Shown in pieces: positions 25,487 to 33,469 of a DNA stretch of 64,000 nt. How positions within the stretch are numbered: the stretch's first letter is position 1; each line of letters opens with the position of its first letter. A program made the translations under genes and the position numbers. The notes under the pieces are model-generated. The model searched no databases. It worked only from the letters and a program-made list of their open reading frames with translations, and was not told where the DNA came from. This DNA comes from Actinoallomurus purpureus (GTDB lineage Bacteria > Actinomycetota > Actinomycetes > Streptosporangiales > Streptosporangiaceae), in NCBI RefSeq assembly GCF_024055795.1, contig NZ_JAMXMY010000016.1:168790-232789 (forward strand), read 5' to 3'.

Positions 25487-26010
25487 GCGCGCCGCAGGAA
25501 CGCAGCACGGTTCCCACGCGGCTCGGCACGCGCGTCGTCGCGCTGGTCGGCAACCCGCGCCCGGCGTCGCGCACCCACGCCATCGCCGCCCGTGCCGCCC
25601 GGGCGATCGCGCCGGGCGCCACACCGGAGACGGTGGACCTGACCGAGTTCGCGGACCGGCTCTTCAGCCAGGACCCGTCCCCACTTCTGGACGAGGCGGT
25701 GTCGCGGGTGGCGTCCGCGGACCTTCTCGTGGTGGCCAGCCCGACGTACAAGGGCACCTACACCGGCCTGCTCAAGGCGTTCCTCGACCGGGTGCCGTCG
25801 TTGGCCGGCGTGACGGCGCTGCCCCTGCTGGTGATGGGTTCGCCCCGGCACGCTCTCGCGGTCGAGGTCCACCTGCGGCCGCTTCTCGTCGAACTCGGCG
25901 CGAGCGTCCCCACACCCGGCCTCGCCATCGTCGAGGCCGACATCGACCGCCTGGACGACGTCCTGGCCGAATGGGCCGCCACCGTACGGCTCCCCGAAGC
26001 CGTCTGGTGA
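25483..26010 (+). CDS. ssuE: NAD(P)H-dependent FMN reductase
   Basis: A 175-residue flavodoxin-fold reductase. The N-terminal phosphate loop VALVGNPRPASRTHA and the motif SPTYKGTYTGLLKAFLD are typical of SsuE and related NADPH:FMN reductases. It provides FMNH2 to SsuD. It starts at ATG 25483 overlapping the ssuD stop (ATGA). Confidence 0.9.
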   Translation: MSAPQERSTVPTRLGTRVVALVGNPRPASRTHAIAARAARAIAPGATPETVDLTEFADRLFSQDPSPLLDEAVSRVASADLLVVASPTYKGTYTGLLKAFLDRVPSLAGVTALPLLVMGSPRHALAVEVHLRPLLVELGASVPTPGLAIVEADIDRLDDVLAEWAATVRLPEAVW

Positions 26011-26040
26011 CCCCGGCGTCAGCGAAAACGGAGGCGACAG

Positions 26041-26547
26041 GTGATGGGCACACGCGTGAGACAGACACCGGTGGTGGACGGGGAGCGCTTCCGTCAGGCG
26101 CTGGGCCGGCACGCGGCCGGGGTGGTCGTGGTGACCGGCCCGGGGCTCGTGGGGCTCACGGCCACATCGTTCACCTCCGTCAGCCTCGATCCCCCTCTCG
26201 TGTCGTTCTGCGTCGCACGCACGTCGACGACCTGGCCCGACCTTCGCAAGGCCGCGACGTTCGCGGTGAACGTGCTCGCCACCGACCAGGCGGAGATCGC
26301 GTCCCGGTTCAGCGTGCGGGGCATCGATCGCTTCGGGCCGCCCACGTCATGGCGTCCGGGGCCGGGTGAGGTGCCGATCCTCGACGGGACGGCGGCGCAC
26401 CTGCTGTGCGAGCCGTACGACACGATCGCGATGGGAGACCACTGGCTGGTCGTCGGTCTGGTCGTCGACACCGGCCTCGGCTCACCGGCCGTTCCTCTTC
26501 TCTACCATCGCGGCCGGTACGGCCGGTTCAACCCGCACTCCGGGTGA
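26041..26547 (+). CDS. flavin reductase family protein (HpaC/DIM6 type)
   Basis: A 168-residue FMN-binding split-barrel protein. Signatures: FRQALGRHAAGVVVVT, the flavin-contact segment GLTATSFTSVSLDPPLVSFCV, FAVNVLATDQ and a closing strand PLLYHRGRYGRF. Such proteins reduce flavin with NAD(P)H for two-component monooxygenases. A GTG at 26041 or ATG at 26044 could start it, both served by GGAGG. It is 30 bases after ssuE, so it is likely a second reductase of the sulfonate operon, or one for another oxygenase. Confidence 0.88.
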   Translation: MMGTRVRQTPVVDGERFRQALGRHAAGVVVVTGPGLVGLTATSFTSVSLDPPLVSFCVARTSTTWPDLRKAATFAVNVLATDQAEIASRFSVRGIDRFGPPTSWRPGPGEVPILDGTAAHLLCEPYDTIAMGDHWLVVGLVVDTGLGSPAVPLLYHRGRYGRFNPHSG

Positions 26548-26550
26548 TCG

Positions 26551-26623
26551 GTGACGACGCGAGCGTGACAGCGGGTTTCACGGAAAGTTTCGGCCATGGC
26601 CGGTTCCGTGAAAACGTCGTCAC
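26551..26623. repeat. nested inverted repeats between the ssu operon and the MEDS genes
   Basis: Three concentric inverted repeats share one centre. The outer arms are GTGACGACG (26551-26559) and CGTCGTCAC (26615-26623). The middle arms are TTTCACGGAA (26576-26585) and TTCCGTGAAA (26604-26613). The centre contains the palindrome CGGCCATGGCCG. It can form a long hairpin, serving as an ssu terminator, an operator for the MEDS genes, or both. Confidence 0.7.
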
Positions 26624-26681
26624 GCTGCGTCGTTCGCCGTATGGTAGAGGCCACCTGCCGACGTGACGCGGGAGGAGGCAC

Positions 26682-27557
26682 ATGGAGCCCTGGTTCGCCC
26701 AAAGATCCGTCGGAGAGTTGCTGCCCGGAGACCATGCATGGTTCTCCTATGCCGACCGGGAGGAGCAGGACCACGTCATCGGCGCCTTCCTCCACGGCGG
26801 GCTGGCCGGATCCGACAAGGTCATCTACATCACCGACACCGGCCCGCGCGACCTGCCCGACCTGCGATCGCGTTACCGGCTCGACCCAGAGGCCTACCTG
26901 CGCAGCGGGCAGTTGGCCATCCTGCCCCAGGCGGAGACCTGCCTGACCCGTGGAGTGTTCGACCCGGCGCGGATGACCGCGACCCTGCGAGAGGTCCTCG
27001 AGCGGGCGGAGTCGGAGCGCTTCCGCGGCGTCCGGGTCACCGTCGACATGACGTGGGCGTTCCAGCAGGAGAGAGGGCGTGACGGCGTGCTGGAGTGCGA
27101 GGCCCGGGTCGACGCGGCGATCTCCCCGAGTACCATGGCGATCGCGATCTGCCAGGTCGACGCGCGCTCATGCACGCCGGAGGAACTCACCGCGCTGAAG
27201 GAGAGACACGAGGTGCTCGTGGGCGCCGATCCCTACTTCGATGACGGAGTGCTGAGCATCACCCCGACCTTCCGCCCCCGCGGTCTGCGGCTCAGCGGCG
27301 AGCTGGACGGCGCGCGGCACGCCGTGTTCGCCGAGTCGCTGCGGAAGGTCGTCGACCGGAGCGGCGACGTGCATCTCGACCTCGCCGAACTGCGGTTCAT
27401 CGACCTCGGCGCGCTCAGCATGATGGCGGGCACGGCCATGCACCTCGGCGCACGCGTGGTCCTCGACAATCCCTCGGCCCATCTGGCGGACATCGTCGAG
27501 CTCGTGAGCAGCCGGCTGCTGCCGTGGCTGGAGATCGGCGACGGTGAGGCCCGATGA
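26682..27557 (+). CDS. MEDS-domain protein with a C-terminal STAS domain
   Basis: A 291-residue cytoplasmic regulator. Residues about 8-180 form a MEDS (DcmR-type sensory) domain, recognised by GDHAWFSYADREEQDHVIGAFL and VTVDMTWAFQQ. Residues about 200-288 form a STAS domain as in anti-sigma factor antagonists. The usual phospho-acceptor serine in the DSxGL loop is replaced (FIDLGALS), so control by kinase phosphorylation at that site is doubtful. It overlaps the next gene by ATGA and the two probably act as partners: STAS antagonist and ATPase anti-sigma. Confidence 0.85.
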   Translation: MEPWFAQRSVGELLPGDHAWFSYADREEQDHVIGAFLHGGLAGSDKVIYITDTGPRDLPDLRSRYRLDPEAYLRSGQLAILPQAETCLTRGVFDPARMTATLREVLERAESERFRGVRVTVDMTWAFQQERGRDGVLECEARVDAAISPSTMAIAICQVDARSCTPEELTALKERHEVLVGADPYFDDGVLSITPTFRPRGLRLSGELDGARHAVFAESLRKVVDRSGDVHLDLAELRFIDLGALSMMAGTAMHLGARVVLDNPSAHLADIVELVSSRLLPWLEIGDGEAR

Positions 27558-28477
27558 CCGGACTGATCCACCAGGTCCTGATGTACGACAACGAGAAGGA
27601 CATCCTGGACACGGTCGTGCCGTTCCTCCAGGAGGGTCTCAGCGCGGGCGAGGCCGTGCTCACGGTCGGCACCGCGCCCAACCTCTCCTGCCTGCGTCAG
27701 GCGCTGGGCACCGACTCCGACTCCGTCGAATTCGCCGACTCCGCCTCCTGGTACATCCAGCCGACGCGCACCATCAACAACTACAGCTCGTTCATCGCCG
27801 AGAACGCCACCGCCCGGATCAGGGTCGTCGCCGAGCCCGGCTGGGAGACCGGGACGCCCGCCCAGATCTCCGAGTGGACCAGGTACGAGTCAATCATCAA
27901 TCAGGCGTTCGCCGACGTCAGCGCGTCGGTGCTGTGCCTGTACGATCGGCGCACCACCGACCCCGAGCTGCTCGACGGGGCTCTGCGCACCCATCCTCAG
28001 CTCGTCGAGTACGCCTGCGCCCGCTGCAACGGCGCCTACCTCGACCCGGCGACCGTCAACGCGCGGGTCGACCGTGATCCGCTGCCCGCCCCGCCGCCCG
28101 GCGCCGTGCGCCTTCCGATCGACGATGACGACCTGAGCGCGTTGCGCTCATTCATCAGCGGCCACGCCCGCCATCACGGCATGTCACGGCCCCGGGTGAA
28201 CGACCTGCTCGTGGCGGCGACCGAGGTGGCGACCAACGCCATCCGGCACGGCCGCCGTCCGATCAGCTGCCAGATGTGGCGGGAGGACGACGATCTGATC
28301 GTCGATGTGACCGACGCGGGTCGCTGGCTGCCGGACCCGCTTCCCGGTTTCGTCCCGCCCGACCCCTCATCGCTGTCGGGGTTCGGGCTGTGGGGGGTCC
28401 GCATGCTGTGCGCGCTGGTCCAGCTGCGCACCGGCCCCGGCGGCACGACGGTCCGCCTGCACATCCCCTGCCGTTAA
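27554..28477 (+). CDS. MEDS-domain protein with a histidine-kinase-like ATPase (anti-sigma) domain
   Basis: A 307-residue protein. The N-terminal MEDS domain (about 5-175) begins LIHQVLMYDNEKDILDTVVPFL. The C-terminal RsbW-type HATPase_c domain (about 205-305) has an N-box ATEVATNAIRHG, G1 VDVTDAG and G2 GFGLWGVRM. Such proteins bind and inhibit a sigma factor or phosphorylate a STAS partner. Translationally coupled to the MEDS-STAS gene. Its stop overlaps that of the opposite-strand L7/L12-like gene at 28474. The regulated sigma factor is not identifiable here. Confidence 0.88.
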   Translation: MTGLIHQVLMYDNEKDILDTVVPFLQEGLSAGEAVLTVGTAPNLSCLRQALGTDSDSVEFADSASWYIQPTRTINNYSSFIAENATARIRVVAEPGWETGTPAQISEWTRYESIINQAFADVSASVLCLYDRRTTDPELLDGALRTHPQLVEYACARCNGAYLDPATVNARVDRDPLPAPPPGAVRLPIDDDDLSALRSFISGHARHHGMSRPRVNDLLVAATEVATNAIRHGRRPISCQMWREDDDLIVDVTDAGRWLPDPLPGFVPPDPSSLSGFGLWGVRMLCALVQLRTGPGGTTVRLHIPCR

Positions 28478-28908
28478 CCCAGCGTCGCGACGAACCGCTC
28501 CGCGTCCAGCGGCGCCATCCCGGTCTCCGCCCGCACCAGCGCGACCGCACCGGCGAAGTCCCCCGTGTCGCGGATCTGCCGCGCCCGCTCGGCGACGCTA
28601 CCGGGCCCGCCGGGCCCGCCGGGCACGTACGGGCCCGGTTCCGGCAGAGGCCCGCTGCGCAGCGCGTCAACGATCTGCTTGGCCTCTTTGAGCCCGAGCC
28701 CGGTGGCCTCCCGGACCTCCTTGATCGCCGTAACCGGCTTGCCCTCCCCCAGCAGGACCCGGACCCGGGTCTGCAGCGCGGCGGGCACCGCCATCGGCGG
28801 CATGGGTGCCGCCGCTCCCGATCTCCTGACCACGTTGACGACCACGGTGACGAGCAGGACGAACAAGACCACGCCGACCGCGGCGATCAGCAGAATTACG
28901 GCACCCAT
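28474..28908 (-). CDS. membrane protein with a ribosomal L7/L12 C-terminal-like domain
   Basis: A 144-residue protein with one N-terminal membrane helix (about 2-27), a short linker, a domain with VTAIKEVREATGLGLKEAKQIVDAL (about 59-83) that closely resembles the L7/L12 C-terminal domain, a Gly/Pro linker, and a short SHOCT-like helical end. L7/L12 domains bind translation factors, but what the membrane-tethered form does is unknown. It starts 17 bases after the anti-sigma-like gene and is the last gene of that operon. Confidence 0.82.
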   Translation of the reverse strand: MGAVILLIAAVGVVLFVLLVTVVVNVVRRSGAAAPMPPMAVPAALQTRVRVLLGEGKPVTAIKEVREATGLGLKEAKQIVDALRSGPLPEPGPYVPGGPGGPGSVAERARQIRDTGDFAGAVALVRAETGMAPLDAERFVATLG

Positions 28909-28925
28909 GTGTGGATTCTGACAGA

Positions 28926-29360
28926 TCAGGGACGCGTCGGCCGGGGGGTGGACGGTGAGCGCCTCGTGGCCGAGGGGTGCGGCGTCTCGGTCGACGCGCC
29001 CGTGGGCCGCGGGCTCGGGGGGACCGGCACGGCGCGCCGTGCCGGCTTCGTGAGTCGCGGCGTCGGGCGTGTCGTCAGCGGCGACGGACTCGGCATCGGC
29101 GGTGAGGGCACGGTCGTCGCGGGAGGCGGCGCCATCGGCACGCCGCGGCGGCCTGGATGATCCGGCCGGGAGAGGCTCCAGGCCACGAGGGCGATCGCCA
29201 CGACCGCCGCCGCCGCGAGCAGCATCCGCGGCCACGAGCGGACGGCCCGCGTCGGGCGTCCAGCCCTGCGGAAACGGTCCATCAGCTCGGCGTCCGGCTG
29301 AACTCCGTCGGCCGCGCGCCGGTAATGCTCGCGGAGCAGGGCGTCGAGGTCGTCACTCAT
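28926..29360 (-). CDS. single-pass anti-sigma-like protein
   Basis: A 144-residue protein. The N-terminal cytoplasmic part (about 1-43) begins MSDDLDALLREHYRRAADG. One membrane helix (about 45-62) follows, and the outer part is a Pro/Ser/Thr-rich tail. Its start overlaps the sigma gene stop by 8 bases, the usual arrangement for a cognate anti-sigma factor. No zinc-finger HxxxCxxC is present, so it is not a classical ZAS protein. Anti-sigma activity is inferred from position and topology. Confidence 0.78.
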   Translation of the reverse strand: MSDDLDALLREHYRRAADGVQPDAELMDRFRRAGRPTRAVRSWPRMLLAAAAVVAIALVAWSLSRPDHPGRRGVPMAPPPATTVPSPPMPSPSPLTTRPTPRLTKPARRAVPVPPSPRPTGASTETPHPSATRRSPSTPRPTRP

Positions 29361-29865
29361 GAGCCGCTCCTTCCTCCGAGAGTTGCCGTCGCAGCGTCGC
29401 CATCGCCCGCGACGTGTGACTCTTCACCGTCCCCCGCGAGATGCCGAGCGCCTCCGCGATCTCGTGCTCGCTGAGGTCACACCAGTAGCGCAGCACCACG
29501 ACGGCCCGCTGCTTGACGGGCAGGGCCGCGAGGACGTCGTCGAGCGGGGTTCCCTCCGCGTCATACGCCTGGCGCGCCCCGGTGAGACGCTCGACGTCGC
29601 CCGTGCCGCCGACCAGCACGTCCGGTCGCCTTCTGCGGCGCTTGTGGTGGTCGATGGCGAGGTTGACCAGCACCTTGCGCGCGTACGCCTCCGGCTGGTG
29701 CCCGCCGCGCAGGATCCGCGCCCAGCGCCGCGCGACCCGCTCGTACGTGGTCTGCAGGAGGTCCTCGGCGAGGTGACGGTCGTAGACGAGGAACACGGCG
29801 GTGCGCAGCAGGCGGCCCGCGGAGGCGACGACGAACTCGTCGAACGTGAGCTCGTCGTCGCTCAC
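29353..29865 (-). CDS. ECF sigma factor, SigE-like family
   Basis: A 170-residue group IV sigma-70 factor. Region 2 (about 5-75) contains FDEFVVASAGRLLRTAVFLV and HLAEDLLQTTYERVARRW. Region 4 (about 115-165) contains LPVKQRAVVVLRYWCDLSEHEIAEALG and GTVKSHTSRAMATLR. The family is the SigE/SACE group of actinomycetes. GTG at 29863-29865 is served by GAGGAGG; the frame stays open upstream but turns into the shadow of the Pro-rich gene. Cotranscribed with its likely anti-sigma gene. Confidence 0.9.
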   Translation of the reverse strand: MSDDELTFDEFVVASAGRLLRTAVFLVYDRHLAEDLLQTTYERVARRWARILRGGHQPEAYARKVLVNLAIDHHKRRRRRPDVLVGGTGDVERLTGARQAYDAEGTPLDDVLAALPVKQRAVVVLRYWCDLSEHEIAEALGISRGTVKSHTSRAMATLRRQLSEEGAAHE

Positions 29866-29906
29866 TCCGCGGGCCTCCTCACGGCTCAGCGTGGACAGTG
29901 TGCCAC

Positions 29907-30377
29907 CTATCCCAGGCCCGGCACGGTCGAAGGCTCCGGACGCGCGCACTGCGGCACCGTCGAGGGCACCGGCCGGGGCTCCGGCGTGGCCGTCGAGGGC
30001 CGCGTCGGGCGAGGCTCCGGCGTGGCCGTCGAGGGGCGTGGGCGGGGCTGCGGCCGCGCGGTGACCACACATGTCGGCCGCGGGTGCGGCACCTCGGTCG
30101 GAGTGGGCCGCGGCGTGACGGTCCTGGTCGGCCGGGGAACCGGCGTGCCCGTCGCCGGCGGCCGGGTCTCCGGCTTGCTCGTCGCCGGCGGCCGGGGCTC
30201 AGGCGTCCGTGTCGACGCGTTGGCGTTGACCCTGGAGGAGTCGGCGACGTTCTTCACCCCGTGGTCCGAGCCCCCGGCGATGGCGGCACCGCCCGCCCAT
30301 ACTCCTGCCAGCACGGCGACGGCCGCGCCGGCCCCCGCGAGAGTGAACGTCGTCCGCCGACGTCTGCGGTCGTTCAT
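29907..30377 (-). CDS. exported Pro/Thr/Arg-rich repeat protein
   Basis: A 156-residue protein with basic N terminus, one hydrophobic segment (about 12-36) and a long low-complexity tail of PEPRP, PRPTRT and STATPEPRP units. It may be secreted or anchored by its N-terminal helix. The tail resembles wall-spanning linkers and has no fold I recognise. It ends 41 bases upstream of the sigma gene on the same strand, so it may be the first gene of that operon. Start ATG 30375-30377 with GGGA upstream. Confidence 0.72.
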   Translation of the reverse strand: MNDRRRRRTTFTLAGAGAAVAVLAGVWAGGAAIAGGSDHGVKNVADSSRVNANASTRTPEPRPPATSKPETRPPATGTPVPRPTRTVTPRPTPTEVPHPRPTCVVTARPQPRPRPSTATPEPRPTRPSTATPEPRPVPSTVPQCARPEPSTVPGLG

Positions 30378-30588
30378 AGTGAGATCCCTTCGTTTCCGTA
30401 CACCCCCATCAACCCCGCCGCCGTGCCGATCGGTTGTCATCGTCTTTGACGGAGTCGGTACCTGTGGCTCTGGAGACGTGGGAGCGCCCGTTCATCGACT
30501 CCGCAGCGGACCGAACGCTCGGCAAAGGTGAACCGCGACGTTGGCCTGTCCCGCGAACAGGCGGTATGTCCGGGGCGCCACCGCGCCT

Positions 30589-30822
30589 TTACCGAGCTTT
30601 CTGTACCGCCCTGCCATGGATTCCAAAGCGGGGGCTCGGCGGCCAGGGCCAGGACACCGCGTTGACGATGGCGCGGGTCAACTCTTCCGGGTCGAGCGCC
30701 TCAACGAGCCGCCACCCCACCGGTGGCGGCACGAGCGCCCACCAGGAGCCGGTGTACGGGCCGTACCAGATGACCATGCCGGGGAATCTCCGGCGCAGGA
30801 TCCCCCTCGCATCCGCGCTCAT
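30589..30822 (-). CDS. small unknown protein paired with the XRE-like regulator locus
   Basis: A 77-residue protein, Trp- and Pro-rich (PGMVIWYGPYTGSWWAL, AVSWPWPPSPRFG). I recall similar short proteins (WYG.YT.SWWAL...) beside helix-turn-helix regulators in actinomycetes, but no function is known. Its ATG overlaps the stop of the next gene upstream (ATGA), so the two are coupled. No signal or membrane segment. Confidence 0.68.
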   Translation of the reverse strand: MSADARGILRRRFPGMVIWYGPYTGSWWALVPPPVGWRLVEALDPEELTRAIVNAVSWPWPPSPRFGIHGRAVQKAR

Positions 30823-31124
30823 GGACGGCCGTCCGGCCGCCCGGCCAGGTACTCCGTGATCTGGGCGGCCGCACCCGCCGGGTCGTCCGCGCCGTGGCGC
30901 ACCTGATCGGTCCGCCGCCAGACGAACGACCCGCCTTCGACCTGAATCCACAGCCGACTGCCGGTAAGGCCGGCGCGGACGGACAGGGCCGGCCGTGCGT
31001 CGCTTAATCCGACGTACAACCCGGAGCCGGACAGTTCACGGCACAATTCGACAAGAAGCCGAAGTTTTCGATCGCGGCCGAAATCGACGCTTTTATTTTG
31101 ATCACTTTCCGGCGGAATCACCAC
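30819..31124 (-). CDS. small unknown protein divergent from the XRE-like regulator
   Basis: A 101-residue acidic/basic mixed protein: a polar N terminus, helix LRLLVELCRELSGSGLYVGL, strand SRLWIQVEGGSFVWRR, then a helix AAAQITEYLAG. Family unknown to me. GTG start at 31122-31124 behind GGAAGG. It overlaps the 77-residue gene by four bases and is divergent from the regulator at 31262, with 137 bp of shared promoter space. Confidence 0.68.
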   Translation of the reverse strand: MVIPPESDQNKSVDFGRDRKLRLLVELCRELSGSGLYVGLSDARPALSVRAGLTGSRLWIQVEGGSFVWRRTDQVRHGADDPAGAAAQITEYLAGRPDGRP

Positions 31125-31261
31125 GGCACCTTCCCTGCTCCACCCGCTTGACGACGGATGATGGACATTGTTTGCTGACACCAAGGAAAGCCATCGCCAC
31201 CGAGCGTCACGACCCCCGAACACCCCTCCTTGTCTCCCCCATCTTTTTGGAGGAAGCCAAA

Positions 31262-32566
31262 ATGCCGGAAATGAGCACAACGCCTAATGTGCAGCTCACC
31301 GCGTGGCGGGAGGCGCAAGGCGGGACCGGGTGGAGTCGCTCCCAGATGGCGAACGCCGTGAACCGCACCCCGGCAGGCATCGCGGAAGGGCTGGTGTGCG
31401 ACGAGGAGCGCATCCGCCGATGGGAGCGCGGGGAGGTGCTGTGGCCGCATCCGCCGTACCGCCGGGCGCTTGAAGAGCTGACCGGACGGTCCGCGGAGGA
31501 GCTCGGCTTCCTCCCGCCGAGCAGGCAGCGGGAGCGACGCCTGGTCGCGGCGCGCATCCTCCCCCAGGACGCGCTGCGCACGGAGGCGGAGCTCTTCAGC
31601 ACCATGGAGCTGGCCCGGATGGCCGACGTCTCCGATATCGGCCCCGGCACCGTCGAGGCGATCCAGGAGGCGGTCGAGCTACTGTGCCGCGCGTATCCGA
31701 CCACGCCCGCACGGCTCCTGCGGGACCGCACGAAGCAGCGGCTGTCGTACGTCCTCGGCCTGTTGAACGGACGACTGACCCTCGCACAGCACCGGGAGGT
31801 CCTCGTGCAGGCGGGCTGGCTCGCCGCGCTACTCGGGTGCCTCCACTACGACCTCGGCGAGCGCGAGCACGCGGAGGCCGCGCGGCTCGGTGCGCTACAG
31901 ATGGGCAAGCAGGCCGACCACGGCGAGCTGATGGCGTGGGCGCACGAGATGGCCGCCTGGTTCGCCCTGACCGAGGGCCGCTACGAGGACGTCCTGGAAG
32001 CCGCCGAGCGTGGCAAGGCCGTCGCGGGCACCAGCAGCGCGATGGTGCAGCTCACCCTCCAGGAGGCCAAGGCACACGCCCGGCTGCGCAACCGCCGGGA
32101 AGCGGGCGCGGCGCTCGAACACGGCGCCGCGCTGCTCGCCAAGCTGCCGACTCCCCGGCACCCCGACCATCACTTCGTGTTCGACAGCACGAAGTGGATC
32201 TTCTACGCCGCGACCGTCTACGCATGGCAGGGGGACGATGTCCGGGCTGAGGAACACGCCCGCGAGATCCTGACCCGGCACACCCGTCCCGACGGCTCCA
32301 CCAACGCCCCGATGCGCAGCTCGAACGCCCACCTCGACCTCAGCCTCATCTACGCGCGGCGTGGTGACCTCGACGCGGCCGTGGAGGAGGCCCTGACCGC
32401 GTTCGGATACGAGCGCACCACCCTCCCAAGCCTTGTCTACCGTGGCGCGGAAGTGGACCGCATACTGCGGGAGAGGTATCGGGGCGAGCGGCGGGCCGCC
32501 GAGTTCCACGAGCGGCTGATGACCGCCCGCCGTGCGCTCACGGAGAATCGACCGGAACTGCTGTAG
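31262..32566 (+). CDS. XRE-like regulator with a TPR-like C-terminal region
   Basis: A 434-residue protein. The N-terminal region (about 8-75) is a degenerate helix-turn-helix (WSRSQMANAVNRTP ... IRRWERGEVLWPHPPYRRALEELTG). The C-terminal two thirds is alpha-helical and resembles tetratricopeptide regulators: LGCLHYDLGEREHAEAARLG, AWFALTEGRYEDVLEAAERG and LIYARRGDLDAAVEEALTA. Such proteins often bind peptides or small signals. ATG 31262 follows GGAGG. The two small divergent genes are likely functional partners or targets. Confidence 0.82.
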   Translation: MPEMSTTPNVQLTAWREAQGGTGWSRSQMANAVNRTPAGIAEGLVCDEERIRRWERGEVLWPHPPYRRALEELTGRSAEELGFLPPSRQRERRLVAARILPQDALRTEAELFSTMELARMADVSDIGPGTVEAIQEAVELLCRAYPTTPARLLRDRTKQRLSYVLGLLNGRLTLAQHREVLVQAGWLAALLGCLHYDLGEREHAEAARLGALQMGKQADHGELMAWAHEMAAWFALTEGRYEDVLEAAERGKAVAGTSSAMVQLTLQEAKAHARLRNRREAGAALEHGAALLAKLPTPRHPDHHFVFDSTKWIFYAATVYAWQGDDVRAEEHAREILTRHTRPDGSTNAPMRSSNAHLDLSLIYARRGDLDAAVEEALTAFGYERTTLPSLVYRGAEVDRILRERYRGERRAAEFHERLMTARRALTENRPELL

Positions 32567-32610
32567 CCGCGCAGGCCTACATTCCTTGGGGATATCTCCG
32601 GTAGAGGCCG

Positions 32611-32690
32611 CTACTTCCTGGTGTAGGCGAGGAGCAGCGTGCCGTTTTCGAAGGTGCGGCTGTCGGACAGGTCGAACGGGCGGCTCCACC
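32611..32690 (-). pseudogene. C-terminal fragment resembling the DHFR/RibD-C family
   Basis: On the minus strand a short frame ends in TAG at 32611 and reads FDLSDSRTFENGTLLLAYTRK, like the closing strands of actinomycete dihydrofolate-reductase-family (RibD_C) proteins. Only about 25 residues remain. A hairpin now lies where the rest of the gene would be. There is no start or ribosome site. Confidence 0.45.
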
Positions 32691-32737
32691 GAAGAGCCCG
32701 AGTGATCGGCCGTTCAGGCCGACCGCTCGGGCTCTTC
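32691..32737. terminator. extended hairpin between the regulator and rdgB
   Basis: The 12-bp stem GAAGAGCCCGAG/CTCGGGCTCTTC encloses a second stem CGGCC/GGCCG, giving a long interrupted hairpin between the convergent genes at 32566 and 32873. It is usable on both strands. Confidence 0.75.
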
Positions 32738-32872
32738 GCCGTTGGAACCGCCGGCTCAAAGCGGCATGGTTCAGCCCGTCAGCGTTGAATGGGATTCCCG
32801 TCGGCTATCGCCGCTGCGGCCGACCGAAGGTAGAGGCCCCAGGCCCAACTTCCGCGGGGACGGACTGATCCC

Positions 32873-33469
32873 TCAGTCCCTACGATCCGCCCGCGTGCGG
32901 ACGCGATCCGCGAGGGCGGTGAAGGCCTTACCGCGGTGGCTGATGGCGTCCTTCTCCTCGGGGCTCAGCTCGGCGGTCGTGCGGGTGTCGCCCTCGGGCA
33001 CGAAGATCGGGTCGTAGCCGAACCCGTTGGTGCCGCGCGGCGCGTCGATGACGACACCGTCCAGGTGGCCCTCGACGGTGTCCTCCTCGCCGGACGGCCA
33101 GGCGATGGCGGCCGCGCACACGAAGCGGGCGCCCCGGCGCTCGGGCGCCACGTCGGACAGCTGGCCGAGGAGTAGCTCGAGGTTGGCCTGGTCGTCGCCG
33201 TGCCGGCCGGACCAGCGGGCGGAGAACACCCCGGGCATGCCGTTCATGGCGTCGACGCACAGGCCGGAGTCGTCGGCGACGGCGGCCAGGCCGGTGTGCG
33301 CGGCGATCGCGCGGGCCTTGAGGAGGGCGTTGCCCGCGAACGTCAGCTCGGTCTCGGGAACCTCCGGCGCGCCGGGGAACTCTTCGAGGCCGACCACGTC
33401 GATGCCGTTCAGGATCCGTCGCAGCTCGGCGATCTTCCCCTGGTTGCGCGTGGCGAGCACGACCTTCAT
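32873..33469 (-). CDS. rdgB: RdgB/HAM1 non-canonical purine NTP pyrophosphatase
   Basis: A 198-residue house-cleaning enzyme that hydrolyses dITP and XTP to the monophosphates. Signatures: [18 protein letters not shown] at the start, [26 protein letters not shown] and the C-terminal GKAFTALAD. The ATG at 33467-33469 overlaps the rph stop (ATGA). The pairing rph-rdgB is conserved in actinobacteria and many other bacteria. Confidence 0.95.
   Translation of the reverse strand: MKVVLATRNQGKIAELRRILNGIDVVGLEEFPGAPEVPETELTFAGNALLKARAIAAHTGLAAVADDSGLCVDAMNGMPGVFSARWSGRHGDDQANLELLLGQLSDVAPERRGARFVCAAAIAWPSGEEDTVEGHLDGVVIDAPRGTNGFGYDPIFVPEGDTRTTAELSPEEKDAISHRGKAFTALADRVRTRADRRD

Noticed and set aside
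28474..28908. Ribosomal protein L7/L12 gene
   Set aside because: It has an N-terminal membrane helix and lacks the L7/L12 dimerisation domain and ribosomal gene context; only the C-terminal domain is similar.
29866..30072. N-terminal extension of the first ECF sigma factor
   Set aside because: The extension is a frame-shifted shadow of the Pro-rich gene, and the GTG at 29865 has a good ribosome site.
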